64,000 bases of DNA from CAYHGX01 sp964356355 (GCA_964356355.1 CAYHGX010000001.1:1-64000); one strand, 5' to 3'. Numbered from the stretch's first letter, positions 39,544 to 48,639 are shown. The notes: generated from the letters alone by a model not told the origin. Numbers and translations are program-made.

Positions 39544-40986
39544 ATGGTGCAAAAAGATTTCTGGGTTTCAGTATTAAAGCGTTTGAAGCCAACTATTAAA
39601 AAGGCTTGTTTCATAACTTGGTTTCAAAATACGACAGTTTTTGATAGATCTGAGGATGGAGTAGTAATTTTGGGAGTTCCTAATACGTATGCTGAAAACT
39701 GGATCAAGAATCGATATCACTTGAAGGTGTTGCAGGCAATGCAGGAGATTGACACTGCCGTTGTGGCTCTCGAATATCAGGTTTCTGATTTGTTGAATCA
39801 GAAGGGGAATATTTTAGGAGTTGATGTTATGCCATTTTTTCGTGAAGAGGATGACAAAAAAGTTAGAAAGGTTCGGAATGTAAATGAGGTGAAGGTTTAC
39901 AAGGGGCAGGGAACAGAGGCGATTGTTAGCAGGATGCTGAATCATAGGTATACATTGAATAATTTCGTTATTGGTAAAGATAATAGACTTCCGCATGCTG
40001 CTTGCCAGGCTGTGAGTCATACTCCGGGTGGAATTTATAATCCTTTGTATATTTATGGAACAGTTGGTCTTGGAAAGACTCATTTGCTTCAGGCGGTTGG
40101 TAATGAAATTTTGCGCAATTATCCAGACATGGTGGTGAAATATATTACTGCGGAGAAATTTGTGACTGAGGTGGTAGAGGCGATTGGAAAAAGGCATATG
40201 AAGCAGTTTAAGGATCAGTATAGAAATGTGGATTGTTTTTTGGTGGATGATGTACAGTTCTTTGCTAGAAAGGATTCTTCTCAACAGGAGTTTTTTCATA
40301 CTTTCAATGAATTGTACGATGGAAATAAGCAGATTATTTTAACAAGTGATCGTCCGCCGTCTGAGCTTCAGGATCTTGATGAGAGGCTTGTGAGTAGATT
40401 TGGAATGGGAATGGTGGTGGAAATGATTATGCCTGATTTTGAGACTAGATTGGCAATTCTCCAGAATAAATGCAGTGAATTTGAGATGATTATTGATCCT
40501 GAAGTGTTGAGTTTTATTGCCTCAAATGTACAGAATAGCGTGAGAGAGCTTGAAGGTGTGTTGAAGCAGGTGGTGGCTGAGGTGCAGATTTTCGATCGTG
40601 TACCTACTATTTCTTCTGTTGCAGATATTATTCGAAGATTGAATAAGGCTCAGGAAATTATTGGTTTTGACATTGAGGCGAAGAAGGCTAATTTCAGAGT
40701 GAAAACTGAGGAAGAGGTGATGAAGATTGTTGCTGAGTATTACAATGTTTCAGTTGATGATTTGACTGGAAATAATAGGCATAAAGAATATATGTTGCCA
40801 CGTCAGGTATGTATGTATTTAATCAAAAATGAGTTGAACGAGTCTTATGAGAAGATAGGAAGGGGCTTTGGTGGCCGTAATCACACAACTGTAATGCATG
40901 CGTGTGGTAAGACTGCGAAGAGGTTGAGGACAGATGTGAAACTTGTTCGTGATGTTAATTGTATTAAGCGTGAAATGGGGCTTTGA
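39544..40986 (+). CDS. dnaA: Chromosomal replication initiator DnaA
   Basis: 480 residues, full length. Domain I (about 1-85) contains ACFITWFQNTTVFD and the NRYHLKVLQAM helix. A short linker leads to the AAA+ domain (about 135-340) with YIYGTVGLGKTHLLQAVGNEI (Walker A) and DCFLVDDVQFFA (Walker B). LDERLVSRFGMGMVVEMI holds the arginine-finger and sensor area. Domain IV ends with the DNA-binding signature YMLPRQVCMYLIKNELNESYEKIGRGFGGRNHTTVMHA. Binding of ATP-DnaA opens the origin. The 313 bp upstream lacks a clear oriC. No dnaN follows it, unlike many bacteria. Confidence 0.98.
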   Translation: MVQKDFWVSVLKRLKPTIKKACFITWFQNTTVFDRSEDGVVILGVPNTYAENWIKNRYHLKVLQAMQEIDTAVVALEYQVSDLLNQKGNILGVDVMPFFREEDDKKVRKVRNVNEVKVYKGQGTEAIVSRMLNHRYTLNNFVIGKDNRLPHAACQAVSHTPGGIYNPLYIYGTVGLGKTHLLQAVGNEILRNYPDMVVKYITAEKFVTEVVEAIGKRHMKQFKDQYRNVDCFLVDDVQFFARKDSSQQEFFHTFNELYDGNKQIILTSDRPPSELQDLDERLVSRFGMGMVVEMIMPDFETRLAILQNKCSEFEMIIDPEVLSFIASNVQNSVRELEGVLKQVVAEVQIFDRVPTISSVADIIRRLNKAQEIIGFDIEAKKANFRVKTEEEVMKIVAEYYNVSVDDLTGNNRHKEYMLPRQVCMYLIKNELNESYEKIGRGFGGRNHTTVMHACGKTAKRLRTDVKLVRDVNCIKREMGL

Positions 40987-41010
40987 TTTTGATGAATATT
41001 ATTGTATATT
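40983..41010 (+). promoter_or_regulatory. Promoter of the FecR-domain gene
   Basis: TTGATT (40983-40988), a 16-bp spacer, TATATT (41005-41010). It overlaps the dnaA stop and would place the start of transcription about 15 bp before the TTG start codon. Confidence 0.5.
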
Positions 41011-41032
41011 CTAAAAAAATTAAGTTTTAGCT

Positions 41033-42394
41033 TTGTACCAAAACTCACGTCGCTATCATTCAAGAAGGTCTTCAGGCTCCGGGCTGAAGGATTATATTGT
41101 GCCTTTTTTGATTATTATTGCTGTGGGAGTGATAGTGGTTTTGTTGTTTAGCCTTTGGAAGTCTATTTTTGGTAGTGATCCTCAGCGTGCGGCTTATTTG
41201 CATTTTGTTAAAGGTAGTGCGCAGATGAAGGCATGGGGTACTGAGAATTTTTTCACATTAAATAGTGATACTGTAGTGATGGAGGGGGATGAAATTGCTT
41301 CATCGAGTGGTGCTGAGATAATTATGGAGTTTTTTGATGGTACTGTCATGAGAGTTGGTAGTGAAACGATTTTTAAATTAACTTCGGTTGATGAGACTAG
41401 TAGTGAACCATTGATTGAAGTGGAGTTTAAAAGTGGGGATGTTTGGTTTAATAGATTATATAAGGGCACAAGTGGAACTAAGTTGACGGTGGACATGAAT
41501 GGATTGGTGGTGAATGCTGGTAATGCGAGTGTTTTTGAGCTTGAGAATGGAACAAGTAAGGTGGTGAGGGCAATGAGTGTTTTTGATGCGACCGGTTTGA
41601 CTGTCGATGTTTTGAGTCAGGATCTTTCAACGGTTGTTGAAAGTGAAGGAGTGAGTGTTGGTCAGCAGATTGTGTTTACGGATAAAGTTTTGGAAAAGTA
41701 TTGGGCATATAATAGTCCTTCGGTCATTGAGGGAATTGCTGATAGCTTCAAGGAGGGAGATTGGTATTTGTGGAACGTGAAGGAAGATCGAGCGCCGACT
41801 CAGTTTGAGAAAGAGGTGGTGAATGGAGCAGAGGGCTTCAAGGTGGTTCCGCCAAAGGAGACCATTGAGGAGGTGCCAGCGACAGATATTCAGGATGTTT
41901 CAACGGGAGTTTTGGATGAAAATAGAAATCCCGTGAAGGTAGAAGGCGCTGAGACAACTGGTGTAACTACAAAAACTGATCAACCTGCGTTTACTGCGAA
42001 GGTGGCAAAGCCAGTAATTGTTTCTGTAGCTGGTGGAGTAGCTCCGGATGCAACGGGTGTTTATCGTGTGACATCAAGAGTGACGACATTAACCGGAACG
42101 GTTTCTGGCGCTACACGAGTTTTTGTGAATGGTTTTGAATTAAAGAAGTTTAAGGCCGGTGATAGTAATTGGATCTATTATGCGAATTTTGATTTTGGGT
42201 TTATGAAGGAGGGCGATAATACTTATGAAGTTTACGCTATGGATGCTGATGGAAATAAGAGTGATACTTTGATTATAAAAGTCTTTTATACGAAACAGTC
42301 AGCTCCGGCACCAACTCCAACTCCTACTCCGGCTGCGCCAGTGACTCCGCCAGTGGATACGGTGAAGCCTGTTGATCCGGTTGTTACTCCTTAA
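41033..42394 (+). CDS. Membrane protein with FecR-like domain and Pro-rich tail
   Basis: 453 residues beginning at a TTG (no ATG is near the membrane segment). A short basic N-terminus (RRYHSRRSSG) leads to one span (IVPFLIIIAVGVIVVLLFSLW, about 21-41), so most of the protein is outside. Residues about 60-170 match a FecR-type domain (VVMEGDEIASSSGAEIIMEFFDGTVMRVGSET, FKSGDVWFNRL). A second beta-sandwich (about 320-430) shows the SGATRVFVNGFELKKF and EVYAMDADGNKSDT pattern of Ig-like domains. The tail is PTPTPTPAAPVTPPVDTV and similar. FecR domains in Gram-negative bacteria relay iron signals to sigma factors, but here the domain is more likely structural. It converges with mltG. Confidence 0.7.
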   Translation: MYQNSRRYHSRRSSGSGLKDYIVPFLIIIAVGVIVVLLFSLWKSIFGSDPQRAAYLHFVKGSAQMKAWGTENFFTLNSDTVVMEGDEIASSSGAEIIMEFFDGTVMRVGSETIFKLTSVDETSSEPLIEVEFKSGDVWFNRLYKGTSGTKLTVDMNGLVVNAGNASVFELENGTSKVVRAMSVFDATGLTVDVLSQDLSTVVESEGVSVGQQIVFTDKVLEKYWAYNSPSVIEGIADSFKEGDWYLWNVKEDRAPTQFEKEVVNGAEGFKVVPPKETIEEVPATDIQDVSTGVLDENRNPVKVEGAETTGVTTKTDQPAFTAKVAKPVIVSVAGGVAPDATGVYRVTSRVTTLTGTVSGATRVFVNGFELKKFKAGDSNWIYYANFDFGFMKEGDNTYEVYAMDADGNKSDTLIIKVFYTKQSAPAPTPTPTPAAPVTPPVDTVKPVDPVVTP

Positions 42395-42399
42395 TGAAT

Positions 42400-43431
42400 T
42401 TAGTTTAGATATTTTGCTCTGTTGGCGTTTTGTTCTTCGTTGGTGGTGGCGTAAATTGTGTTGCCACTTTCTGGGTCGGTGAGATAGAACCAATAGTTGG
42501 TTTCTTCTGGGTACATTGCGGCTTCGATACTGCTGATGCTTGGGTTGCAGATTGGGCCAGGCGGAAGTCCTTTGTTTTTGCGTGTGTTATAGGGGGAATC
42601 TGTTGTTAGGTCGGATTGACTAATGGATCGGTCGTTGGCGAGATAGAGGAGGGTGGCATCGGCTCCAAGAGTCCAGTTGCTATCTAGGCGTTTCCAGAGA
42701 ATTCCTGAGACTATTTTACGGTCTTCGTCACTTGTTACTTCATTTTCAATGATGGAGGCCATGGTGATGATTTCGTTGATTGTGTGGCGGTGAATTTTGC
42801 CTTGAAGGTCGGAGAATTTCTTTTTGAAATTATTTAGCGTGAGGGAGATTAGATCTTCGGGTTTGAAGTTGGCTGGGTCGAGGAAGTAGGTGTCGGGATA
42901 TAGATAGCCTTCCAGTGGTATGGGTAGGTTTTTCGCTGTGGTCTCATCTAAAAACGAATAACTACTCCAGTCGTCGAAGTTTTTTACAGCATTTGTGAAT
43001 TCGCCCGATTGGATTAATTCCAGATCTGTTAATTTTTTATCTATGTCGCTGATTTTGAGTCCCTCTTGGATGGTGATGATGGATTCAGATGAAGCGGCAT
43101 CACTTATGGTTTTTAGAATTTCAGGGACATTCATGTTTTTTCTTAATTCAAAACGTCCAGGTAGAATGGTTGTGTCTAAGTGATTGTTTTTTGTGTATAG
43201 ATAGAAGTGAAAGGCGTTTTTTGTGAGTCCTTGTTCTTGAAGTTTTTGGCCGATTTCTTTTGCTGTTTCTCCTTTTTTAACTTGGAAGGAGATGGTGGTG
43301 GGGTCGTTTTTATCGGTTGGGGTGTAGATATTTGAGCGATAACTAATATAGTAGAGTGAACATACTAAAATCAGACTTATTGCTAAGTATGAATAAAATT
43401 TTCTTAATTTTCTTTTAGTTTTTTGTCTCAC
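42400..43431 (-). CDS. mltG: Endolytic transglycosylase MltG
   Basis: 343 residues. One N-terminal span (about 13-30, YLAISLILVCSLYYISY) anchors the enzyme, followed by a LysM-like part (VKKGETAKEIGQKLQEQGL) and the YceG domain. The catalytic Glu is in ITMASIIENEVTSDEDRKIVSGILWKRLD near residue 220. LGADATLLY, SPYNTRKNKGLPPGPICNPSISSIEAAMYPEETNYWFYL is the conserved C-terminal core. MltG cuts nascent glycan strands and fixes their length, so the cell should make peptidoglycan. It is followed on the minus strand by nothing convergent but lies 9 bp after ybaB, with which it likely forms an operon. Confidence 0.95.
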   Translation of the reverse strand: MRQKTKRKLRKFYSYLAISLILVCSLYYISYRSNIYTPTDKNDPTTISFQVKKGETAKEIGQKLQEQGLTKNAFHFYLYTKNNHLDTTILPGRFELRKNMNVPEILKTISDAASSESIITIQEGLKISDIDKKLTDLELIQSGEFTNAVKNFDDWSSYSFLDETTAKNLPIPLEGYLYPDTYFLDPANFKPEDLISLTLNNFKKKFSDLQGKIHRHTINEIITMASIIENEVTSDEDRKIVSGILWKRLDSNWTLGADATLLYLANDRSISQSDLTTDSPYNTRKNKGLPPGPICNPSISSIEAAMYPEETNYWFYLTDPESGNTIYATTNEEQNANRAKYLN

Positions 43432-43440
43432 GTAGAAAAC

Positions 43441-43731
43441 TTAGCCCATTCCGGGGAAATTCATGTCGCCCATGACGCTTTTCATTAGCTCTGCTCCTAT
43501 TTGCTGGGATTTCTTTACTCCTTTATTGAAACACTTTGCTAGGTTGTCTTCGAGTTTCCTTTTGTCGGATAGGGCTTCTTCGTTGATTTTAACTTCAATA
43601 ATTTCCTGTTCACCGTTCATGGTGACTACTACGCCCTCGTGGTCGGCTTCGATATGAGTGTTTTTCAGTTGTTTTTTGATTTCTCGAGCCTGTTTTTGTA
43701 ATTTGTAGAGATCTTTTGCTTTGTCGAACAT
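43441..43731 (-). CDS. YbaB/EbfC family nucleoid-associated protein
   Basis: 96 residues, typical size. The sequence FDKAKDLYKLQKQAREIKKQL forms the long helix, with VVVTMNGEQEIIEVKINEEALSDKRKLEDNL as the beta-core and KSVMGDMNFPGMG as the end. YbaB dimers bind DNA without strong sequence bias and often pair with recR and dnaX, neither of which is here. A leader-type repeat (43751-43833) lies upstream of its ATG, as it does before groEL. It is 9 bp from mltG on the same strand. Confidence 0.92.
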   Translation of the reverse strand: MFDKAKDLYKLQKQAREIKKQLKNTHIEADHEGVVVTMNGEQEIIEVKINEEALSDKRKLEDNLAKCFNKGVKKSQQIGAELMKSVMGDMNFPGMG

Positions 43732-43750
43732 GGTACTAAAGGTTGGTTAG

Positions 43751-43833
43751 GGATAATGTGCACTCCTCTCGGCCATAAAGGCACTCGTTTCGTGCGGTTA
43801 GTCGTTAGCACTGCGCTTCCGCTTGTGCTTGTT
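43751..43833 (-). repeat. Conserved leader element copy B (before ybaB)
   Basis: The minus-strand version of the element at 28611-28703. Shared blocks in the same order are GCGCAGTGCTAAC, GCACG, CGAGTGCCTTTA, GGCCGAGAGGAGTGCACA and TATCC. The region between the blocks differs in length and sequence. It ends 19 bp from the ybaB ATG. Confidence 0.7.
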
Positions 43834-43851
43834 TTATCATAAAAAATGCTA

Positions 43852-43880
43852 TTGCACAAGAATTTGAGATCGTCTACACT
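43852..43880 (+). promoter_or_regulatory. rplY promoter
   Basis: TTGCAC (43852-43857), a 17-bp spacer, TACACT (43875-43880). Transcription would start near 43887, giving a leader of about 24 nt without a Shine-Dalgarno site. Confidence 0.6.
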
Positions 43881-43910
43881 AGGCGGGAAATTTATTTAAG
43901 AAGCGAACAT

Positions 43911-44537
43911 ATGGACAGTATCTCTCTTGACGTACAGACACGCGATAAAAGCGTTAAAGCAAAGGATCTTTTGAAGGTTGACATGATCCCGATTGAGTTT
44001 TATGGACGGGGTGTGGAAAATTTGTCTTTGAAGGTGGATTATCAAACTTTTAGAAGAGTGTATAGAACTGCTGGTTCGAATACGGTTATTGAGCTTAATA
44101 TTGATGGGAAGAAGAAGATTAGTGCCTTGGTTCATGACGTTCAATATAATCCGATTCATGATACTTTTGTGCATGTTGATTTTGTGAATGTAAGGGCAAA
44201 TGAGGAAATTCATACTCATATTCCAGTTAATTTAATTGGTATGTCTGTGGCAGTTAAGGATCATTCTGGTATGTTGATGCATCATTTACATGAGATTGAG
44301 GTGAAATGTTTGCCAAAGGACTTGGTTCACAGTATTGAGGTGGACATGGAGCCTTTGGTTGATTTCCATTCATTCATTCGCGTAAAGGATCTTGTTGTTC
44401 CGGCTGGTATTACAGTTATGAACGATCCTGAAGATGTTGTTGCTACTGTTGCTGCTCCTAGAGTAGAGGATGAAAATGCGGCGACTGAGGAGGCTCCAGC
44501 GGCTGCTGCTCCAGCAACTGATGAGAAGGCTTTTTAA
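43911..44537 (+). CDS. rplY: 50S ribosomal protein L25 (general stress protein CTC type)
   Basis: 208 residues, the long CTC form. The N-terminal L25 domain (about 1-90) binds 5S rRNA and starts ISLDVQTRDKSVKAKDLLKVDMIPIEFYGRG, with the KISALVHDVQYNPIHDTFVHVDFVNVRANEEI segment. The C-terminal TL5 domain (about 95-185) has IPVNLIGMSVAVKDHSGMLMHHLHEIEVKCLPKDL and IRVKDLVVPAGITVMNDPEDVVATVAAP. The end is a flexible Ala/Glu/Pro tail. It is monocistronic, with its own promoter. A typical feature is the tail EEAPAAAAPATDEKAF. Confidence 0.97.
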   Translation: MDSISLDVQTRDKSVKAKDLLKVDMIPIEFYGRGVENLSLKVDYQTFRRVYRTAGSNTVIELNIDGKKKISALVHDVQYNPIHDTFVHVDFVNVRANEEIHTHIPVNLIGMSVAVKDHSGMLMHHLHEIEVKCLPKDLVHSIEVDMEPLVDFHSFIRVKDLVVPAGITVMNDPEDVVATVAAPRVEDENAATEEAPAAAAPATDEKAF

Positions 44538-44544
44538 TTTCTTC

Positions 44545-44573
44545 GTGACAGTGGGTGTCAGAGATATTATAAT
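44545..44573 (+). promoter_or_regulatory. Promoter of the lipoprotein gene
   Basis: GTGACA (44545-44550), a 17-bp spacer and TATAAT (44568-44573). An inverted repeat TGACA-GTGGG-TGTCA (44546-44560) overlaps the -35 and could be an operator or hairpin. Confidence 0.6.
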
Positions 44574-44596
44574 CTTTGCATAGTTAACTCATTGCA

Positions 44597-45082
44597 ATGA
44601 AAAAATATTTATTATTGATGTTGGTGGTGTGCGGTATTTTCTTTTATGGATGTTCTTCTAAACAGAATGTCGCTAGTTTGTCTTTGGCGGTGAATGATGG
44701 AGTGGTAGCCAATCAAGTGGAGCAATCAGGTGTTGAGTTGAAAATTATTCCTAATTATGAGAAGAGGGAATTGAATGTTAGTTATAGAAAAAGTGGGCAG
44801 GCTGATCCTGGTCCCGCAACTAGCAATGGAGTAGTGGGTGGGGATTATTTTGATAGGTTTTTGGTAATTGCTGATTATGTGAGCTCGGGTGAGCTGGATG
44901 CCTATGTTGATAAAAACTTTACTGGTGAGGGGAAGGGGGCTTTATCTATTGTTTCTGTGGCGGAGAATGGAGTTATTGTGAGATTTAAGGTTTCTCCTAA
45001 TCAGGAGGGGGCTGTTCTTGAAAATTTTAGATCACTTTATTTAGATTTGGTGAATTTATTGACTGAATCGGTTCAAGTTTAA
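44597..45082 (+). CDS. Putative lipoprotein, unknown function
   Basis: 161 residues. A signal peptide (KKYLLLMLVVCGIFFYGCSS) ends in a lipobox-like YGC with Cys at residue 19, so lipid anchoring is likely although YG is not the best lipobox. The mature part is beta-rich and includes a Gly/Ala linker (KSGQADPGPATSNGVVGG). I do not recognise the family. It precedes a membrane protein gene by 9 bp. Confidence 0.65.
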   Translation: MKKYLLLMLVVCGIFFYGCSSKQNVASLSLAVNDGVVANQVEQSGVELKIIPNYEKRELNVSYRKSGQADPGPATSNGVVGGDYFDRFLVIADYVSSGELDAYVDKNFTGEGKGALSIVSVAENGVIVRFKVSPNQEGAVLENFRSLYLDLVNLLTESVQV

Positions 45083-45091
45083 CTTTATTTT

Positions 45092-45685
45092 ATGAATTCT
45101 AAATTTAAAATTGTGGATAGGGTGAAGGATGGAATTTCAATTTTGCAGATGAATGTGGGGATAATGAAGAGCGTGTTTGAGGAGCAGGGGGCTTTTAAGT
45201 GGGGATTGATATTTTTGGCGATTCCTGTTGTGGTGAATTCTTTATTTGCGGCGATGAGTTTTCCGTCTGGAGTAGGGGCGATATTTTCGAAGTTTGTATT
45301 TTGGCCTATTAGTGTGCCTTATTTGGCGTTGGCGGGTTCGTTCTTTTTGCTCTCGTTGTTTGTGGAGCAGAATTATAAAATCAAACTGGAGTGGAGGAAG
45401 CTTTTTGGTCTTTTGGGACGAGCATCTATTGTTTTTTGGCTTACTACTTTGGTTTTTATGTTTGATGCTGTTGGATTGATGGATATTTCGGGATTATTTA
45501 ATTTGATTTGGTTGGGTGGGGTTGGTTTTGTATTTTTTGTGGCTTATAACTTTTTGGTTAAGGTGAAGGGAATGTCGCATAAAGATGCCGTGATTGCAGT
45601 GGCAGTGGGTGTGTTTTCATTGTTTTTGATTCAGATTTTGTTGGGGAAAATTTTTGTGGGTAGTTATTATCGAGTCTTTTATTAG
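45092..45685 (+). CDS. Multi-span membrane protein (Yip1-like topology)
   Basis: 197 residues with five hydrophobic spans (about 37-58, 72-92, 110-130, 140-160 and 172-190) after a 35-residue polar N-terminus. The layout resembles Yip1-domain proteins, but sequence motifs are not clear enough to name it. It lies between a lipoprotein gene and another membrane protein gene with gaps of 9 and 4 bp, so the three likely form a small envelope operon. Confidence 0.55.
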   Translation: MNSKFKIVDRVKDGISILQMNVGIMKSVFEEQGAFKWGLIFLAIPVVVNSLFAAMSFPSGVGAIFSKFVFWPISVPYLALAGSFFLLSLFVEQNYKIKLEWRKLFGLLGRASIVFWLTTLVFMFDAVGLMDISGLFNLIWLGGVGFVFFVAYNFLVKVKGMSHKDAVIAVAVGVFSLFLIQILLGKIFVGSYYRVFY

Positions 45686-45689
45686 GCTT

Positions 45690-46226
45690 ATGGACTATAT
45701 CTTTTTTACTGGATTGGTGGGGTCGTTGGTGCTGGTGACTGGGGCGGCGTGGCCTGAGGCTAAAGGCGGTAGGCATCCGATGAGGTCTATCAAGAATTGG
45801 TTGTTTGCGATTGGTGGCTTGTTTATGCTTCTTTATTCTGTTTTTGGTTATCAACAGGGCGGGCCGATTTTTTTCGTGATTTTGGAGATTATGGTGGTGC
45901 TGGCGAGTGTGCTGATGATGCTGGATGCGCCGGATAAGGTGGATGTGCCCGTGTTGTCTGTGACTTGTTTGGGGTTGATTGTGTGGTCGTTGTTTCTTTT
46001 TGATGGTTATAATACGGTGTTTTTTATTGTGGGGCTCGGTGGGATTGGGCTTGGCTATGCTCTGCAAATGGGGACCTTGAGGCGGAGTGTGGCTTTGACT
46101 GCAGGAAGTGGGCTGATTGCGTTGTTTAGTTATTTTGAGGCGAGTTGGGTGTTTTTCTGGTTGAATGTCTTTTTTGCGATATTTTCTGGATATTATGTTT
46201 GGCGGGGTTTGAAGAGAGGGAAGTGA
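45690..46226 (+). CDS. Multi-span membrane protein, unknown function
   Basis: 178 residues from the ATG at 45690, 4 bp after the previous stop; an upstream GTG would extend into the previous gene. Spans are at about 4-22, 38-56, 62-82, 88-106, 112-128 and 140-170. The sequence ends YVWRGLKRGK, with positive residues that should remain inside. I do not recognise the family. It is the last gene of the envelope operon before the promoter of the Pro-rich protein. Confidence 0.55.
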   Translation: MDYIFFTGLVGSLVLVTGAAWPEAKGGRHPMRSIKNWLFAIGGLFMLLYSVFGYQQGGPIFFVILEIMVVLASVLMMLDAPDKVDVPVLSVTCLGLIVWSLFLFDGYNTVFFIVGLGGIGLGYALQMGTLRRSVALTAGSGLIALFSYFEASWVFFWLNVFFAIFSGYYVWRGLKRGK

Positions 46227-46261
46227 CGGGTTGATATTGCTTTGTTTGTGGTGCAGTGATC

Positions 46262-46291
46262 TTTACTGTGTTGGTGTTTTCGTGGTATAAT
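46262..46291 (+). promoter_or_regulatory. Promoter of the Pro-rich repeat protein gene
   Basis: TTTACT (46262-46267), an 18-bp spacer and TATAAT (46286-46291) with a TGG extension just before it (TGGTATAAT). This is one of the best promoters in the window. Confidence 0.65.
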
Positions 46292-46312
46292 ATGTAGATA
46301 TAAATCTAATAA

Positions 46313-48639
46313 ATGGCTGATCAGGACGATAAAAAGCAGGTGAGGCCGCGAAGGCGGAGGACGGGGGCGAAAAAGCCTGAGAATTATGCTGAGCAGGTTT
46401 GGGGGAAGATTAATTCTGAGGAGGGCCGCGGAGACGCTTTGCCAAAGGAACCGGTGGAGCAGGAGGTTCCCGGGATTTTTGTGGAACCAGAGGCTCCGGT
46501 GGTTTCGGTGGAACAGGAGGCTGCGGTGGTTGTGAGCCCGGTTTTTGAGCAGCCAAGAGATCAGTTTGAGGATGAAAATAATATTAAGGTGGGGCCTGCC
46601 GCGGAAGCGGCGCCGATAAGTCCGTTTGAAGCGGAGGAGCCTGTGGTGGAGGAGCCAGTGGTTGAACAGACAGTTGTTTTGGAGAGAGTGACGGAAGAGC
46701 CAGTGGTGGTGGGAGAGGTAAAGAAGAGGAAAAGGCGAAGGACTAGGAAAAAGAAGGTTGTGGGGCCTGCCGCGGAGGCGGCGCCTATTGATTCGTTTGG
46801 TGAGGGGCAAGTTGTGGCTCAGCGAGAGGTTGTAGTTGATGATTTTAAGGAGGAGGTGCCCGTAGTGCCAGAGGAGCCAGTGATGGATGCTCCAGTGGTA
46901 GAGGTACCTGTTGTGCCGATGAATCCGTTTGTTTCTGATGCGCCCATGGCGCCGGAGGAACCCGCGATGGAGGTGCCCGTGGCTCCAGTGAATCCCTTTG
47001 CTTCTGATGCGCCCGTGGCTCCAGTGAATNNNNNNNNNNNNNNNNNNNNNNNNNNNNNNNNNNNNNNNNNNNNNNNNNNNNNNNNNNNNNNNNNNNNNNN
47101 NNNNNNNNNNNNNNNNNNNNNNNNNNNNNTGCGCCCGTGGCTCCAGTGAATCCCTTTGCTTCTGATGCGCCCGTGGCTCCAGTGAATCCCTTTGCTTCTG
47201 ATGCGCCCGTGGCTCCAGTGGGTCCCTTTGCTTCTGATGCGCCTGTGGTACTAGATCAGCCAGCTGCGCCAGTGAGTCCCTTTGCTTCTGATGTGCCCGT
47301 AGCGCCGGTGAGTCCTTTTGCTTCTGATGCGCCCGTAGCGCCGGTGAGTCCTTTTGCTTCTGATGCGCCCGTGGCCCCAGTGAATCCGTTTGCTATGGAT
47401 CAGCCAGCTGCGCCGTATGCGCCACCGATAAGTCCGTTTGCTATGGATCAGCCAGCTGCGCCGTATGCGCCACCGGTAACTCCGTTTGCTATGGATCAGC
47501 CAGCTGCGCCGTATGCGCCACCAGTTAATCCTTTCTCTTTTGCAGATGCGCAGGCTTCAAGTGTTAATTCTCCATCTGATATACCAATTTTTGGTCCTGA
47601 TTTTGATTCTGATTCTGAGGTGGTTGATGATGAGCAAGTTGAGGCTGCGGTTTCTTCTGAGCCGGAAAATGAAAGTCCTGTCGAGCCTATTGAGGCTGTT
47701 GCGCCAGTCGAGCACGTGGAGGCCGAAGTGGTGGATGTTCATAGTGAAGAGGCTCCGGTATCAGTTGTTGAGCATAATGATGTTGATGATACGAGAGATG
47801 AATTTTGGCATATACTTGAGCAGGCTGGAATTACGAAAGGTGTGGTGAAGGGCGTTGTTGCTTTTATTATTGTTCTTATTTTGGGTCTTTTTGTTTATTT
47901 CTTTTGGTTTAGTGGTGCTCCGAAGTCGGTGCCAAGAGAGGTGACCAAGGTGGTGGAAAATACAGATGTTGATTCAACTGATAGTACTATTTCTCAAATA
48001 GTTTCTTCTTATATTTTTGGTCTTGAGTATACAGATGAGGCCAATCCTGAAATTGTAGCTGAGCCAATTGGGAAATATGGGGTGACTACAGGTTTGGATT
48101 TAGCTTTTGATCTTGGTTTTCAGAGTGATTTTAGGAAGCAGGTGTTTGTGGATGATGTTGAGTTGTTGAGAAGAATAAAGAATCTTACGGAAATTGACGT
48201 GTATGCATTAGTGGATAGTTCTGTTGATAGGCGGAAAATAGTGGGGGATTTGATTTTGGAAATGCAAACGATTGTTGATGATTCTGATAAGGTGGTGGTG
48301 GTTTTGAATAATGATTTAGCCTTACTGAACGCAAAATATAAGAATTCTGCGATAGTGAGAGATGATTTTGAGCAGAAATTTTTTGATAGCATGAATGCCC
48401 TTAAGGGGCAGCAGGCTTTTGAATTTTTGAGTAGTTTTATAGATAATTCTGATGATGGAACAAGGTTGAAGGCTTATTATGAGGCGGAGAAGCTTTTGTT
48501 GAAGGCTTTTCAACGGTATCTGATTGTTTTGAAGCCTAGGTTGGAGGACGTGAAATTGAATCAGGAGGCGTTGATTAAGGGGGTAAAGGTTATTGATGTT
48601 CCCGGGTCTAACATTGATTCGATTATCAAGGTTCCGTAG
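46313..48639 (+). CDS. Pro/Ala/Val-rich repeat membrane protein (interrupted by an assembly gap)
   Basis: One gene split by the 100-N gap at 47030-47129; the two parts are in different frames only because the gap length is arbitrary. The N-terminal 80 residues are basic (VRPRRRRTGAKKPENY) and contain KKRKRRRTRKKKVV further on. Two copies of VGPAAEAAPI lie about 60 residues apart. A long 12-residue repeat, APVAPVNPFASD, follows, then three copies of PFAMDQPAAPYAPP. The C-terminus has an acidic region, a single span (VVAFIIVLILGLFVYFFWF) and an exterior domain of about 230 residues that starts after SGAPKSVPREV. The likely topology is cytoplasmic repeats, one span and an outer domain. It could tether a cell-envelope structure to an internal partner. 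No enzyme domain is recognised. The true size is unknown. Confidence 0.75.
46976..47385 (+). repeat. 36-bp tandem repeat coding for APVAPVNPFASD
   Basis: Units begin GCGCCCGTGGCTCCAGTGAA and code for 12 residues. Near-identical units at 47130-47165, 47166-47201 and 47202-47237 show that the array is recent. The assembler broke here, so the true copy number is unknown. Diverged units at both ends carry VSPFASD or LDQPAAP. Confidence 0.85.
47030..47129. other. Assembly gap (100 N)
   Basis: Exactly 100 N, an arbitrary scaffold spacer inside the 36-bp repeat array. Confidence 0.99.
47386..47529 (+). repeat. 48-bp tandem repeat, three copies
   Basis: Units start at 47386, 47434 and 47482, each coding for PFAMDQPAAPYAPP plus two variable residues (IS, VT, VN). 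They follow directly on the 36-bp array. Confidence 0.85.

Noticed and set aside
46193..46810. Minus-strand open frame of 205 codons opposite the Pro-rich protein
   Set aside because: Arg/His/Leu-rich noise caused by the repetitive coding strand; no start context or family match.
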